Shown piece after piece: positions 6,099 through 13,476 of a DNA stretch of 19,597 nucleotides. The stretch lies in the NCBI GenBank assembly GCA_016931365.1, contig JAFGEY010000417.1:1-19597 (forward strand). Reading direction: 5' to 3'. Every line of letters starts with the position of its first letter. The first letter of the stretch is position 1. Made by a program: the position numbers and the translations under genes. Source of the DNA: Anaerolineae bacterium. GTDB taxonomy: Bacteria; Chloroflexota; Anaerolineae; JAFGEY01. The notes beneath the pieces are model-generated. The model did not search any database. It saw only the letters and a program-made list of their open reading frames with translations, and was not told the DNA's origin.

Positions 6099-7157
6099 AT
6101 GAGCACCCCACAGGCGCAAAACACGCGAATGTACATCCGCCCGATGCATTCCATCCGAGAGGCTCCTTACGTCTTCGGCGTCGACGTCGGCGGCACCAAG
6201 CTGGCCACGGTGCTGGCGACGCGCGACGGCCAAATCCTGCACAAGGTCCGCCTGCCCACCGAGGCTCACCTCGGTCCAGCGTTCGGCGTCGAGCGGATCA
6301 AAGCGATGCTGCGCCAAAACCTCGTCGAAACGGGCATTGCTTCCACCGAAATTATGGGCATCGGCGTGGCCTGCGGCAGTCCGATGGACGCCGAACAGGG
6401 AATCATCCTCGGCCCGCCCAACCTCTCCAACTGGAACCCCGTGCCGATCAAGTCGATCCTGGAAGACGAATTTGGCATCTATGCCCAACTGGAGAACGAT
6501 GCCAACGCCGGTGCGCTGGCCGAGTGGCTGTTCGGCGCGGGGAAAGGCAAAAGGAACGTCGTTTATATGACGATGGGCACGGGCATCGGCGGGGGATTGA
6601 TTTTGGACGGCCGCCTGTACAGCGGCGCGAATGGCAACGCCGGTGAGGTAGGGCACATGCGGGTGGTGGATCGAGATGGCCCCTTGTGTGGCTGTGGCAA
6701 GCGCGGCTGCCTGGAGGCCTTTTGCTCCGGCCCGTCGATTGCCCGGCGCACGCGCGAAGCAGTACAGACGGTGTCAGCCGATAAAAGCCGCGCGCTGTTG
6801 GCATTGGCCGGATCGGTTGAGACGCTCAACGCCGAACACCTCTTTGCTGCCGCTCGCCAGGGTGATGAGCTGGCGCTGTGCCTGGTCGATGAGACGGCGC
6901 ACTATATGGGCGTGGGGCTGGCCAACATCATCCAGGCGATCAATCCAGAGGCGATTGTGCTGGGCACCATCGCCACCGAACAGGGCGACTTTTTCCTCGA
7001 CCGCGTGCGTCAGGTGGTCCGCGCCGAGTCCTGGCCGCAGGTGTCTGAGGTGGTCGAGATTCTACCCTCGCCGCTCGGCAGCCAGGTCGGCGACTATGGC
7101 GCGATCAGCATTGTTTTACAACATTTGATCCAGGAGGATTCCTATGCTTGTCTATGA
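6099..7157 (+). CDS. ROK-family sugar kinase (glucokinase-like)
   Basis: 352 residues, cytoplasmic. ATP-dependent phosphorylation of a hexose, most often glucose or an N-acetylated sugar, is the family function. Seen: phosphate-binding loop DVGGTK (29-34), catalytic Asp134 in ENDANAGA, second phosphate loop TMGTGIGGG (158-166), and the ROK zinc site GHM (His186) plus CGCGKRGCLEAF (Cys197, Cys199, Cys204). No N-terminal DNA-binding domain, so this is the kinase rather than the repressor branch. Start: no Shine-Dalgarno precedes the ATG at 6099, which lies 6 nt after a TATAAT; internal ATGs at 6129 and 6144 also lack one. The 3' end overlaps the CBS/ACT gene by 14 nt. Exact sugar not predictable from this sequence. 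Confidence 0.88.
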   Translation: MSTPQAQNTRMYIRPMHSIREAPYVFGVDVGGTKLATVLATRDGQILHKVRLPTEAHLGPAFGVERIKAMLRQNLVETGIASTEIMGIGVACGSPMDAEQGIILGPPNLSNWNPVPIKSILEDEFGIYAQLENDANAGALAEWLFGAGKGKRNVVYMTMGTGIGGGLILDGRLYSGANGNAGEVGHMRVVDRDGPLCGCGKRGCLEAFCSGPSIARRTREAVQTVSADKSRALLALAGSVETLNAEHLFAAARQGDELALCLVDETAHYMGVGLANIIQAINPEAIVLGTIATEQGDFFLDRVRQVVRAESWPQVSEVVEILPSPLGSQVGDYGAISIVLQHLIQEDSYACL

Positions 7158-7812
7158 AAGAATGACCCACCATCCAATCACAGTACACCCCGATATGCCG
7201 ATTGAGGCCGCGCTCAAGTTGATGCGCGAGGAAAAGGTGCGTCGTTTCCCGGTCGTCGATCGCAAGATGCAAAAACTGGTGGGGATGGTCACAGAAAAAG
7301 ATTTGCTCTATGCCTCACCCTCTCCGGCAACCTCACTGAGCATCCACGAAATTCACTATTTGCTCTCCAAGGTCACGGTCGTGCAGGTGATGTCCAAAAC
7401 GCTGTACACGATCGCCGAGGACACGCCCATCGAAGAAGCGGCCCGCATCATGGTTGACAACAACGTGGGCGCGCTGCCTGTAATGCGCGGCGACACGCTG
7501 GTCGGGATCATCACCGAGACTGACCTGTTCAAGATGTTCATCGAACTCTTTGCCGCGCGGCAGGAGGGCGTCCGGATCACACTGTTGGTGCCGGAGAAAA
7601 AGGGTGCGCTGCACCAGATCACCCAGGTCATTCAAGAACTGAACGGCAACATCGTGTCGTTGGGCACGTTCCGGGGCGAGGATTTGAGCAACCGCCTGAT
7701 CGTGCTCAAGGTTGCCGGCGTGCAGCAGGCGGATCTGGTCAAAAAGCTAGAGAGTATCGGCGCCAGGGTCGTCGACGTGCGGACATGTTCACTCATCGAG
7801 CGCAACTGCTGA
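7144..7812 (+). CDS. CBS-CBS-ACT domain protein (AcuB-like)
   Basis: 222-residue cytoplasmic protein. CBS 1 covers about 5-58 (MTHHPITVHPDMPIEAALKL...VVDRKMQKLVGMVTEKDLL), CBS 2 about 80-135 (VMSKTLYTIAEDTPIEEAA...LVGIITETDLFKMF), and an ACT-type domain about 143-218 (VRITLLVPEKKGALHQITQV). CBS pairs bind adenine nucleotides and ACT domains bind small metabolites, so this is probably an energy- or metabolite-sensing regulatory protein; AcuB of Bacillus has the same order. ATG at 7144 has AGGAGG at 7132-7137, located inside the ROK kinase gene, so the two are translationally coupled. The 3' end overlaps truD on the other strand by 24 nt. What it regulates cannot be told from sequence. Confidence 0.85.
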   Translation: MLVYERMTHHPITVHPDMPIEAALKLMREEKVRRFPVVDRKMQKLVGMVTEKDLLYASPSPATSLSIHEIHYLLSKVTVVQVMSKTLYTIAEDTPIEEAARIMVDNNVGALPVMRGDTLVGIITETDLFKMFIELFAARQEGVRITLLVPEKKGALHQITQVIQELNGNIVSLGTFRGEDLSNRLIVLKVAGVQQADLVKKLESIGARVVDVRTCSLIERNC

Positions 7813-8997
7813 CTCTGATTTCATCACCTCGTCCAGCACCACGGTGGCGTAACAGCCGGCAGGCAGCGAAAAGGTCAGCACCAGCCCGTCGTCAAAAGCG
7901 ATCTGGGGATCGTACAGCGGAAACCGCAACGGACGGCGGACGCCGTCGAGTTTGACTCGCCGCCAGTCTTCAAGCGAAAGATTTTCTTGATCGAGGATTT
8001 GCTGCTCCATCGCGCCTGGCTCACCATGCGCCAGGGTCACTTTGAACCCATATAACGGCCCCGATGGACTGATCTCCAAGCGGTCCGCGCGGAGTTGTTC
8101 TTGTTGCGGCTCCTGCACCAAAAACACCGCGCCCTTGCCGTGAATCCAGGCCAGATCACCCTCAAAGAGTTGGCCAAGTGAGCCCAACCGGCGCGCCAAC
8201 AGGCGGTTGAACAGTGCGCTCTGATAAGCCGAGGCAAAAAACTTGGACAGCTTGGGAGGGACGCTGTGCGCGGCCCGCCGATAATCACCGGGATATTTAA
8301 CCAACGTTTGCAATGCGCGCCGTTCATCCACCAGGTTCAATGGCCAGGCCTCCAATGCGGCGGCGATTTCGCCTTCCTCGAACAGTTGGCGCGCCTGCCG
8401 GGTTTGCGGCGTCTCCTCGGGCCGAGGCATCCCCAGGTAACGACGCACAAAAGCCTCCTCGTCACCCCGCACCAGCGACTGCCCCAGCAGATGCGTGTCA
8501 CCGCGCACGCCGAAACGCTGCTCGCCAAAAAAATTGGGCACGCCGCGCCGCGCCAGCACGTCGACGATCGCTTGCGCGGCCGGCAGCGCACCGGGCGGCA
8601 CGTCGCGGATGCGAATCTTGAAACGGTTGCCCCACAAATGCCCAACTTTGAGCTTGTTGGTGTGCCGGTTCACAGTGAGCACGCGAATGCCGCCGACATT
8701 TAAGCGGGCAACGCGGTCGACGGGCACATTGCCCACCGAGATCGTCTGCACGGTGATCGCCTGGGCATCTTTGAGGCCGGCATAGCCCACCTCGCGCGCA
8801 TCGATGTTGAGCACGCGCGCGATCAGCCGCACCGCCTGAAAGGTCGACAGTCCTTCCTTTTCGATCCTGAGGTAGGTGTGCTGGCCTTGCCCGCACGGCT
8901 CGTACAGGGGCAATTCTTCGACGCAAAAATCGGCGGGAACGGCCTTGATCTGGCCACCGACGCCGGGCAAATCGCCGGTCAGGTATGGTTGGGACAT
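7789..8997 (-). CDS. truD: tRNA pseudouridine(13) synthase TruD
   Basis: 402 residues. Converts uridine 13 of tRNA to pseudouridine in the cytoplasm. Family motifs in order: DFCVEE (23-28), GYAGLKDAQAITVQTISV (71-88) with the catalytic Asp78, and NFFGEQRFGVRGD (155-167), followed by the TRUD insertion domain region. Start: the open frame runs back to 9213, but the ATG at 8997 begins MSQPYLTGDLPG, has GGAGG with about 6-nt spacing, and lies downstream of a good promoter; the upstream extension is low in family similarity and overlaps the divergent gene. It is transcribed divergently from the DUF438 gene and its 3' end overlaps the CBS/ACT gene. Length is usual for the family. Confidence 0.92.
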   Translation of the reverse strand: MSQPYLTGDLPGVGGQIKAVPADFCVEELPLYEPCGQGQHTYLRIEKEGLSTFQAVRLIARVLNIDAREVGYAGLKDAQAITVQTISVGNVPVDRVARLNVGGIRVLTVNRHTNKLKVGHLWGNRFKIRIRDVPPGALPAAQAIVDVLARRGVPNFFGEQRFGVRGDTHLLGQSLVRGDEEAFVRRYLGMPRPEETPQTRQARQLFEEGEIAAALEAWPLNLVDERRALQTLVKYPGDYRRAAHSVPPKLSKFFASAYQSALFNRLLARRLGSLGQLFEGDLAWIHGKGAVFLVQEPQQEQLRADRLEISPSGPLYGFKVTLAHGEPGAMEQQILDQENLSLEDWRRVKLDGVRRPLRFPLYDPQIAFDDGLVLTFSLPAGCYATVVLDEVMKSESAVALDE

Positions 8998-9027
8998 AAA
9001 AGCCTCCACGGTCGCAGACTGAGGTCG

Positions 9028-9056
9028 ATTGTACACCACTTTGGAACTTTTGTCAC
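9028..9056 (-). promoter_or_regulatory. truD promoter
   Basis: Read on the minus strand: GTGACA (9056-9051), 17-nt spacer, TACAAT (9033-9028). The leader to the ATG at 8997 is about 25 nt and carries the GGAGG ribosome binding site. Confidence 0.65.
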
Positions 9057-9075
9057 AGATGTTTCGAGTCTGTTT

Positions 9076-9084
9076 TGCTATACT
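9076..9084 (+). promoter_or_regulatory. Extended -10 promoter of the DUF438 gene
   Basis: TGCTATACT is an extended -10 (TG at 9076-9077, TATACT at 9079-9084). No good -35 lies at 17 nt. TTGTCA at 9050-9055 is 23 nt away and overlaps the truD -35 on the opposite strand. An AAAAGGAG ribosome binding site follows at 9105-9112. Confidence 0.5.
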
Positions 9085-9118
9085 GTGAGCAACTCGATTC
9101 GATGAAAAGGAGTCAGAC

Positions 9119-10381
9119 ATGAGCGAATACATCAATAACCACAGCAAACGACAACAATTGTTGAAACAGTTGATCAAGCAACTGCACGAAGGGGCGACCG
9201 TCGACGAGGTCAAAAGTCAGTTTTCCCAACTGCTCACCGATGTCGGCGCAAGTGAAGTCGCCGAGATGGAACAGGCCTTGATCCAGGAAGGCGTCCCCGA
9301 AACCGAGGTCAAGCGGCTGTGCGACGTGCACGTCGCTGTTTTTCAGGAGTCGTTGGAGGCGCAGCCCAAGCCCGAAAGCCTGCCCGGTCACCCGCTGCAC
9401 ACCTTCCGCGCCGAGAACGCCGCCGTCGAAGCGGTGCTCGACGCGCTGCGCGCCGCTTTTGAGGCGTTGCTGGCTGCGCCCGGCCTGGACGCTCTGCGCA
9501 AGACCTTGGAGGCGCTGCAAATGCTGCGCCGCTTTGAACGGCACTATCTGCGCAAGGAAAACATCCTCTTTCCCTACCTGGAGCGGCATGGCTTTTCCGG
9601 CCCATCGACGGTGATGTGGGCCATCCACGATGATATCCGTTCTGGGTGGAAAGCGTTGGATGAACTGCTGAACGCGCGCCCCGAGTCGCCGCAGGCTTTT
9701 GCCCAGGAAGTAAGGAGCGTGCTGCCGCCGATGGTTGAAGCGATCCGGCAAATGGTCTACAAAGAGGAAAACATTCTCTTTCCGGCCGCGCTGGAGAAAT
9801 TGAGCGACGAGGAATGGGCGGCGATTCGCGCCCAGGAAGATGAGATCGGCTACGCCTATGTCCAACCGGGCGATCAGTGGCCGCCGGCGGCCTTGATCGA
9901 GCAAGCGCGCGCCGTCGACAAGCCGGTGGTGGCAGTGTATGCGCACGATCCGGCCGCTCGACAGCCCGACCGGCAAGCGCTGATTCCGCTCCAAGTGGGC
10001 GCACTGACCGCGCAGCAGATCAATTTGCTGCTCACCCACCTGCCGGTCGACGTGACCCTGGTCGACGAGACTGACGCGGTGCGTTTCTTCTCACAGACCC
10101 GCGAGCGCATCTTTCCGCGCTCTCCGGCAATCATCGGGCGCAAGGTTCAGCAGTGCCATCCGCCGGCCAGCGTGCACCGCGTGCAGCGAATCCTGGATGA
10201 TTTCCGCAGCGGTGCTCGCGACGAGGCCGAGTTCTGGATTCAGATGCAGGGCAAGTTTATCCACATTCGTTACTTTGCCTTGCGCGCCCAAGATGGTTCC
10301 TACCAGGGCACGCTGGAGGTCAGCCAGGATGTGACCGGAATTCGCGCCCTGGAGGGCGAAAAACGATTGCAGAATGACTGA
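9119..10381 (+). CDS. DUF438-hemerythrin-PAS domain protein
   Basis: 420 residues, cytoplasmic. Domain order: DUF438 (about 8-85, with ATVDEVKSQFSQLL and EVAEMEQALIQEGVP), a hemerythrin-like four-helix bundle (about 90-245) with candidate iron ligands His91/His94, RRFERHYLRKENILFPYLE (His142, Glu147), WAIHDD (His170) and YKEENILFP (Glu217), and a PAS-like domain at about 310-410 ending SQDVTGIRALEGEKR. Proteins of this build are usually linked to di-iron, O2 or NO sensing, but no biochemical role is certain. Start ATG at 9119 has AAAAGGAG with 6-nt spacing. It converges on the Rrf2 regulator gene, an interesting neighbour, although its own promoter lacks the Rrf2-type dyad. Some hemerythrin ligand assignments are tentative. 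Confidence 0.85.
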   Translation: MSEYINNHSKRQQLLKQLIKQLHEGATVDEVKSQFSQLLTDVGASEVAEMEQALIQEGVPETEVKRLCDVHVAVFQESLEAQPKPESLPGHPLHTFRAENAAVEAVLDALRAAFEALLAAPGLDALRKTLEALQMLRRFERHYLRKENILFPYLERHGFSGPSTVMWAIHDDIRSGWKALDELLNARPESPQAFAQEVRSVLPPMVEAIRQMVYKEENILFPAALEKLSDEEWAAIRAQEDEIGYAYVQPGDQWPPAALIEQARAVDKPVVAVYAHDPAARQPDRQALIPLQVGALTAQQINLLLTHLPVDVTLVDETDAVRFFSQTRERIFPRSPAIIGRKVQQCHPPASVHRVQRILDDFRSGARDEAEFWIQMQGKFIHIRYFALRAQDGSYQGTLEVSQDVTGIRALEGEKRLQND

Positions 10382-10489
10382 CCCTGCGTTTGGATGGGAC
10401 GTCCTAAAAAAGCCGTTCCCTGGCAAAACACACGTCGAAAAGATAGCTTCCGCGTAACTGGTTAGCCTGCGTCGGTCGGGTAGACCCGT

Positions 10490-10547
10490 CGAACCCGCAG
10501 GGTTCGCAGGGCCATATCGAGACCAGGTGTTGCGGCTTGGTTTCGAT
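10490..10547. repeat. Two inverted repeats in the DUF438-Rrf2 intergenic region
   Basis: CGAACCC-GCA-GGGTTCG (10490-10506) is a perfect 7-bp hairpin. ATCGAGACCA (10516-10525) pairs with TGGTTTCGAT (10538-10547) with one wobble. Neither has a T-run. They could stop convergent transcription or belong to a dispersed repeat. Confidence 0.5.
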
Positions 10548-10573
10548 AGCCGCATTATAACCCAATGCGGCTA
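10547..10573 (-). terminator. Hairpin just after the Rrf2 gene
   Basis: TAGCCGCATT (10547-10556) pairs perfectly with AATGCGGCTA (10564-10573) around loop ATAACCC. It begins 2 nt past the Rrf2 stop codon on the minus strand. It probably acts as terminator or 3'-end stabiliser, though no T-tract follows. Confidence 0.55.
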
Positions 10574-10574
10574 C

Positions 10575-11024
10575 TCAACCAATGCCGCTTTCGCCAACGG
10601 CTTCTGTCGACGGTGATGTGTGCTGACACAACTCGGTCAGTGTGACCGAATCCAACACCTCATTGATCGCGCTGCTTAATTCGGCCCACAGCCAATGTGT
10701 TGGACAGCTATCGACACGCGGGCAATGGGTTTTCGCCTCGTCGTCGACACAAAAGACCGGCTCCAGCGTCTCTTCGACCGCTCTGAGCACATCACTGGCG
10801 CTGATTTGTCCGGGATCGCGCGCCAGCATATAACCACCGCCCGGCCCGCGGACGCTCTGCACCAACCCCGCCCGGCGCAGCTTGACGAACAATTGCGCCA
10901 GGTATTGATCGGACACATCCTGGCGCTCGGCGATATCTATTCGTTGGATCGGCCCCTGGTCATTGTGCAAAGCCAAATCGACCATAGCGCGCAGTGCATA
11001 TCGACCTACGGTTGAAAGTCGCAT
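10575..11024 (-). CDS. Rrf2-family transcription regulator with Fe-S-type cysteines
   Basis: 149 residues. The start MRLSTVGRYALRAMVDLAL is the classic Rrf2 N-terminus, followed by a winged helix with VSDQYLAQLFVKLRRAGLV (37-55) and SVRGPGGGYMLAR (57-69). Cys92, Cys101, Cys107 and His110 (FCVDDEAKTHCPRVDSCPTHW) are placed like the cluster ligands of IscR/NsrR, although the first gap is 8 rather than 5 residues. It should therefore sense Fe-S status, NO, O2 or sulfur supply. Start: an ATG at 11042 is in frame but would leave almost no leader; the ATG at 11024 has AGAGGTGA and starts like the family. Its promoter carries the 17-bp dyad shared with the rhodanese promoter, suggesting autoregulation. 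Which subfamily (IscR, NsrR, other) is not decided. Confidence 0.88.
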   Translation of the reverse strand: MRLSTVGRYALRAMVDLALHNDQGPIQRIDIAERQDVSDQYLAQLFVKLRRAGLVQSVRGPGGGYMLARDPGQISASDVLRAVEETLEPVFCVDDEAKTHCPRVDSCPTHWLWAELSSAINEVLDSVTLTELCQHTSPSTEAVGESGIG

Positions 11025-11051
11025 CGCTTCACCTCTTGGCAAGATGGAGAG

Positions 11052-11080
11052 ATCATACTATGGTTGAGTATTTACGTCAA
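11052..11080 (-). promoter_or_regulatory. Promoter of the Rrf2 regulator gene
   Basis: Read on the minus strand: TTGACG (11080-11075), 17-nt spacer, TATGAT (11057-11052). The layout is the same as at the rhodanese promoter, including the operator between the two boxes. Start near 11045, leader about 20 nt. Confidence 0.75.
11055..11071. promoter_or_regulatory. Putative Rrf2 operator (autoregulatory copy)
   Basis: On the minus strand the sequence is ATACTCAACCATAGTAT, 16 of 17 bases identical to the copy at 5435-5451, and it overlaps the -10 in the same way. Confidence 0.7.
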
Positions 11081-11159
11081 GAATTGATTCAGGTCTGGGG
11101 CTTGTAGAACACAACAACAGGGGGACGATGTCCAAGGATCAAGTTGCACGGCTCTGAGA

Positions 11160-13325
11160 CTATGGCATCCCATTACGGAATACAAGTGGCAGAAACATGC
11201 TTCGCCCCAGCAGGAATGAAGACTGTCGTTCTAGGTAAACCTCACCGTTTCCGACCTGCATCACATTATCCACTGCTGACAGATCGACTGTGACCGTTGG
11301 CTGCACCTGTGCGGCAAAAATCACCTCCACAGACTGCCCCGCCGTGATTGTCCCCTGCCAGCGAACGGCGTCGTGCGTCCAGGTAACAACGCCGCCGTTG
11401 ACTGCCCGCACCGTATCGGTGAGCAGGATCAGCTCGCCGGGCAACGTGTCGGCGAGCCAGAGGGTGGTGGTATCGGCGCTGCCGGTGTTACGCAGCGACA
11501 GCGTATAGGTGATCATCTCCCCGCCGATCGCGCTATATGCACCGACTGATTTGTACGAGGTTTCCAGGACTGGCGCGGGTGTGACCAGCAGCGACGTGAA
11601 CGCCTGCCCCCACTCTGGATCGCCATGGGGACTCCAATTGCCATACATGTCCACCGCGCGAGCGCGGAAAAAGTAGGTGTGGCCATCGATGGCAGCTAGG
11701 TACGTGCCGCTAAGAGCGGTTGTATGCGTCAGCCAATCCGTCCACATGCCGTTATACCCATCTTTGACCTGAACATCGTAATAAACCAGGCAGGTTTCGC
11801 GGTCAATGCCCGACCAGGAAACAACCAGATCGTCGGGATCAGTTACGTAAGGCGGGAGATCGTTCACCCCGGCGGTCGGCGGCCGGTAGTCGATTGTCTC
11901 TGCCGTCGTCGCCAGCAAACTTCCAGCCCGATCCAGATAGCTCAACACCAAGTCGGAGAGACTGCCGCCGGGGGTGAGGGTGGTTTTGTAAGGTGAAGCG
12001 GGAGTCAGGGTGCCGGTGTGGACGTGCAGCGGCGTCGATTCGCCGGGACGGCAGAGGGCGACGATGCTGTCCGTGCGGGTGATGGTCGGCTGCGCGCCAA
12101 TGATAACCTGGCTGCCGCCGGCCCGTAACCCCAACGCCGCCTCGGCGTTGGCCGCGCTCAGCCAACCGATGCCTGCCACGGGATACCACGTCTCCGTCCA
12201 CTCGACGCCGCTCTTGGGCGGCAGGTAAGCGCTGTCCCAAAAGGTCGGGGCCAGTCCACCGTGGATTTCGGCATAATACGATTTGGGGCTGTCGGTCCAC
12301 TCTGCGGGGATGGGACGCGCCCAGCCCCAGGCAAAGCCCTTGGCTCCGCGCGCGACGGTGTGCGGAAAAATGCGCGCGATGCCCTCATCGGCGGCAGTGT
12401 CATAAGCCCCCTGAAAAGGTCGCGCGGCCTGTGGATAGGCGAAAAAGCCCAGCCATTGATCCCAATTGCCCAAGCGGCTCCAGTTGACGCCGTTGTGCCA
12501 CGGCCAACCAAAGATGCCGCCCGCACCGGGCAGCCGAGGATCGCCGCTGCTGTGCACGGTGGCCTGGTCGATGGGTAGGATAAAGTGAAAATCGGGGCCA
12601 AGTGTGTTGAGAGCGCCGGGGGCGAGCATGGTGTTGGTCCAATACTTGAGCCACAGCCCGCCGTTGGTGGGGTTTTCGATGCGAATGTGGACGTCGAAAT
12701 AGGCGCGGTCGGCGGGCAGGCGAACCAGGATCGTCGCGCGCAGGCGGTTGGCGTCCAGCGTGTCGCGCAGTTCGACCGCTACCTCGTCGATCCCGGCGAC
12801 CGGCGTTGCCGTCCAGTGAGTGATCCACTCAAAGCCGTGTTCGTCGACGGGCAGGCACCACTCCATCCCGCCGACGGCCATCCACCAGCCTTGAGCCGGG
12901 TGTCCCCAATGCGTTGGTTTAATCACCGGGTTGCTATAAAATTCGTTGTGCCCGGTCGGCTTGAATTCCAGGCTGTAGATGCGCCCGCCCAGGCTGGGAA
13001 CGAGGGTCAGTTTGAGGTAAGTGTTCTCCATTACGATTGTGTTGAATACATGCGCGGCTTTGGTTTTTTCGTGGTCGTAACGCCCCCAATCGAGAATGGG
13101 GTAGGTGAGATTGTAGGAGGCATCGTACTTGGGTGAGGTAAAGTTCCAATAATCGTAAGCGTTGAGGGTGATGGTGCTTGCATAAACTTGGGCCCCGGCG
13201 ACTTGAACATCGGTGACAACGGGTGGGGACAGCGTTTGAGCGCGCGTTTGACTGCTTTTGAGCACCGCGCCAATCGCCAGGATGGCGATCAAGCACAACA
13301 CACGGCAGTAGATTTGCTTTTTCAT
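11160..13325 (-). CDS. Secreted DUF5107 protein with Fn3-like and DUF11-like C-terminal domains
   Basis: 721 residues. A signal peptide (about 1-30, KKQ then a hydrophobic core) is followed by a DUF5107-like region from about 45 to 400, with MENTYLKLTLVPSLGGRIYS, AVGGMEWCLP and many aromatic residues; this domain resembles carbohydrate-active mutarotase-like beta-sandwich folds. Residues about 490-575 look like a fibronectin type III domain (YYDVQVKD...YFFRARAVDMYGNWSP) and about 582-690 like a DUF11/CARDB-type beta domain (YTLSLRNTGSADTTTLWLAD). It ends FLPLVFRNGMP, a tail seen on many secreted Chloroflexota proteins. ATG at 13325 has AAGGAG with 6-nt spacing. A role in binding or cutting extracellular polysaccharide is an inference from the fold; no catalytic residues are assigned. 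Confidence 0.78.
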   Translation of the reverse strand: MKKQIYCRVLCLIAILAIGAVLKSSQTRAQTLSPPVVTDVQVAGAQVYASTITLNAYDYWNFTSPKYDASYNLTYPILDWGRYDHEKTKAAHVFNTIVMENTYLKLTLVPSLGGRIYSLEFKPTGHNEFYSNPVIKPTHWGHPAQGWWMAVGGMEWCLPVDEHGFEWITHWTATPVAGIDEVAVELRDTLDANRLRATILVRLPADRAYFDVHIRIENPTNGGLWLKYWTNTMLAPGALNTLGPDFHFILPIDQATVHSSGDPRLPGAGGIFGWPWHNGVNWSRLGNWDQWLGFFAYPQAARPFQGAYDTAADEGIARIFPHTVARGAKGFAWGWARPIPAEWTDSPKSYYAEIHGGLAPTFWDSAYLPPKSGVEWTETWYPVAGIGWLSAANAEAALGLRAGGSQVIIGAQPTITRTDSIVALCRPGESTPLHVHTGTLTPASPYKTTLTPGGSLSDLVLSYLDRAGSLLATTAETIDYRPPTAGVNDLPPYVTDPDDLVVSWSGIDRETCLVYYDVQVKDGYNGMWTDWLTHTTALSGTYLAAIDGHTYFFRARAVDMYGNWSPHGDPEWGQAFTSLLVTPAPVLETSYKSVGAYSAIGGEMITYTLSLRNTGSADTTTLWLADTLPGELILLTDTVRAVNGGVVTWTHDAVRWQGTITAGQSVEVIFAAQVQPTVTVDLSAVDNVMQVGNGEVYLERQSSFLLGRSMFLPLVFRNGMP

Positions 13326-13361
13326 GTGTCACTCCTTTTCCCCGAACGATCGTCTGTTTCC

Positions 13362-13372
13362 ATTATACCACG
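13362..13372 (-). promoter_or_regulatory. Extended -10 promoter of the DUF5107 gene
   Basis: On the minus strand, TGGTATAAT carries a perfect TATAAT (13367-13362) with an upstream TG. No good -35 at 17 nt; TTGCCG lies at 19 nt. An AAGGAG ribosome binding site follows. Confidence 0.5.
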
Positions 13373-13400
13373 AAAAACACCTGCGGCGGCAACTTGCCCA

Positions 13401-13429
13401 TTGACATATTTCGAATCTAGTTGTATAAT
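13401..13429 (+). promoter_or_regulatory. Consensus promoter of the MarR gene
   Basis: TTGACA (13401-13406), 17-nt spacer, TATAAT (13424-13429), a perfect consensus. The -10 is buried in a 17-bp palindrome, so this strong promoter should be shut off when the palindrome is occupied. Confidence 0.85.
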
Positions 13430-13435
13430 ACAACT
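13419..13435. promoter_or_regulatory. MarR operator 1 (perfect palindrome on the -10)
   Basis: AGTTGTATAATACAACT is perfectly symmetric around its central base. A related smaller dyad, TTGGCTAACCAA, follows at 13437-13448. Arms AGTTG/CAACT recur at the same spacing before the MFS gene. Confidence 0.75.
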
Positions 13436-13476
13436 GTTGGCTAACCAAACTAATTATGATTTAGCGAGTGGGACCT

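Noticed and set aside
5970..6656. 228-codon minus-strand open frame over the ROK 5' end
   Set aside because: It covers the ROK promoter and catalytic motifs in antisense and has no recognisable domain.
8998..9213. N-terminal extension of truD to 9213
   Set aside because: It overlaps the divergent DUF438 start and both promoters, and reads as Ser/Cys-rich unlikely protein; the ATG at 8997 has a proper GGAGG.
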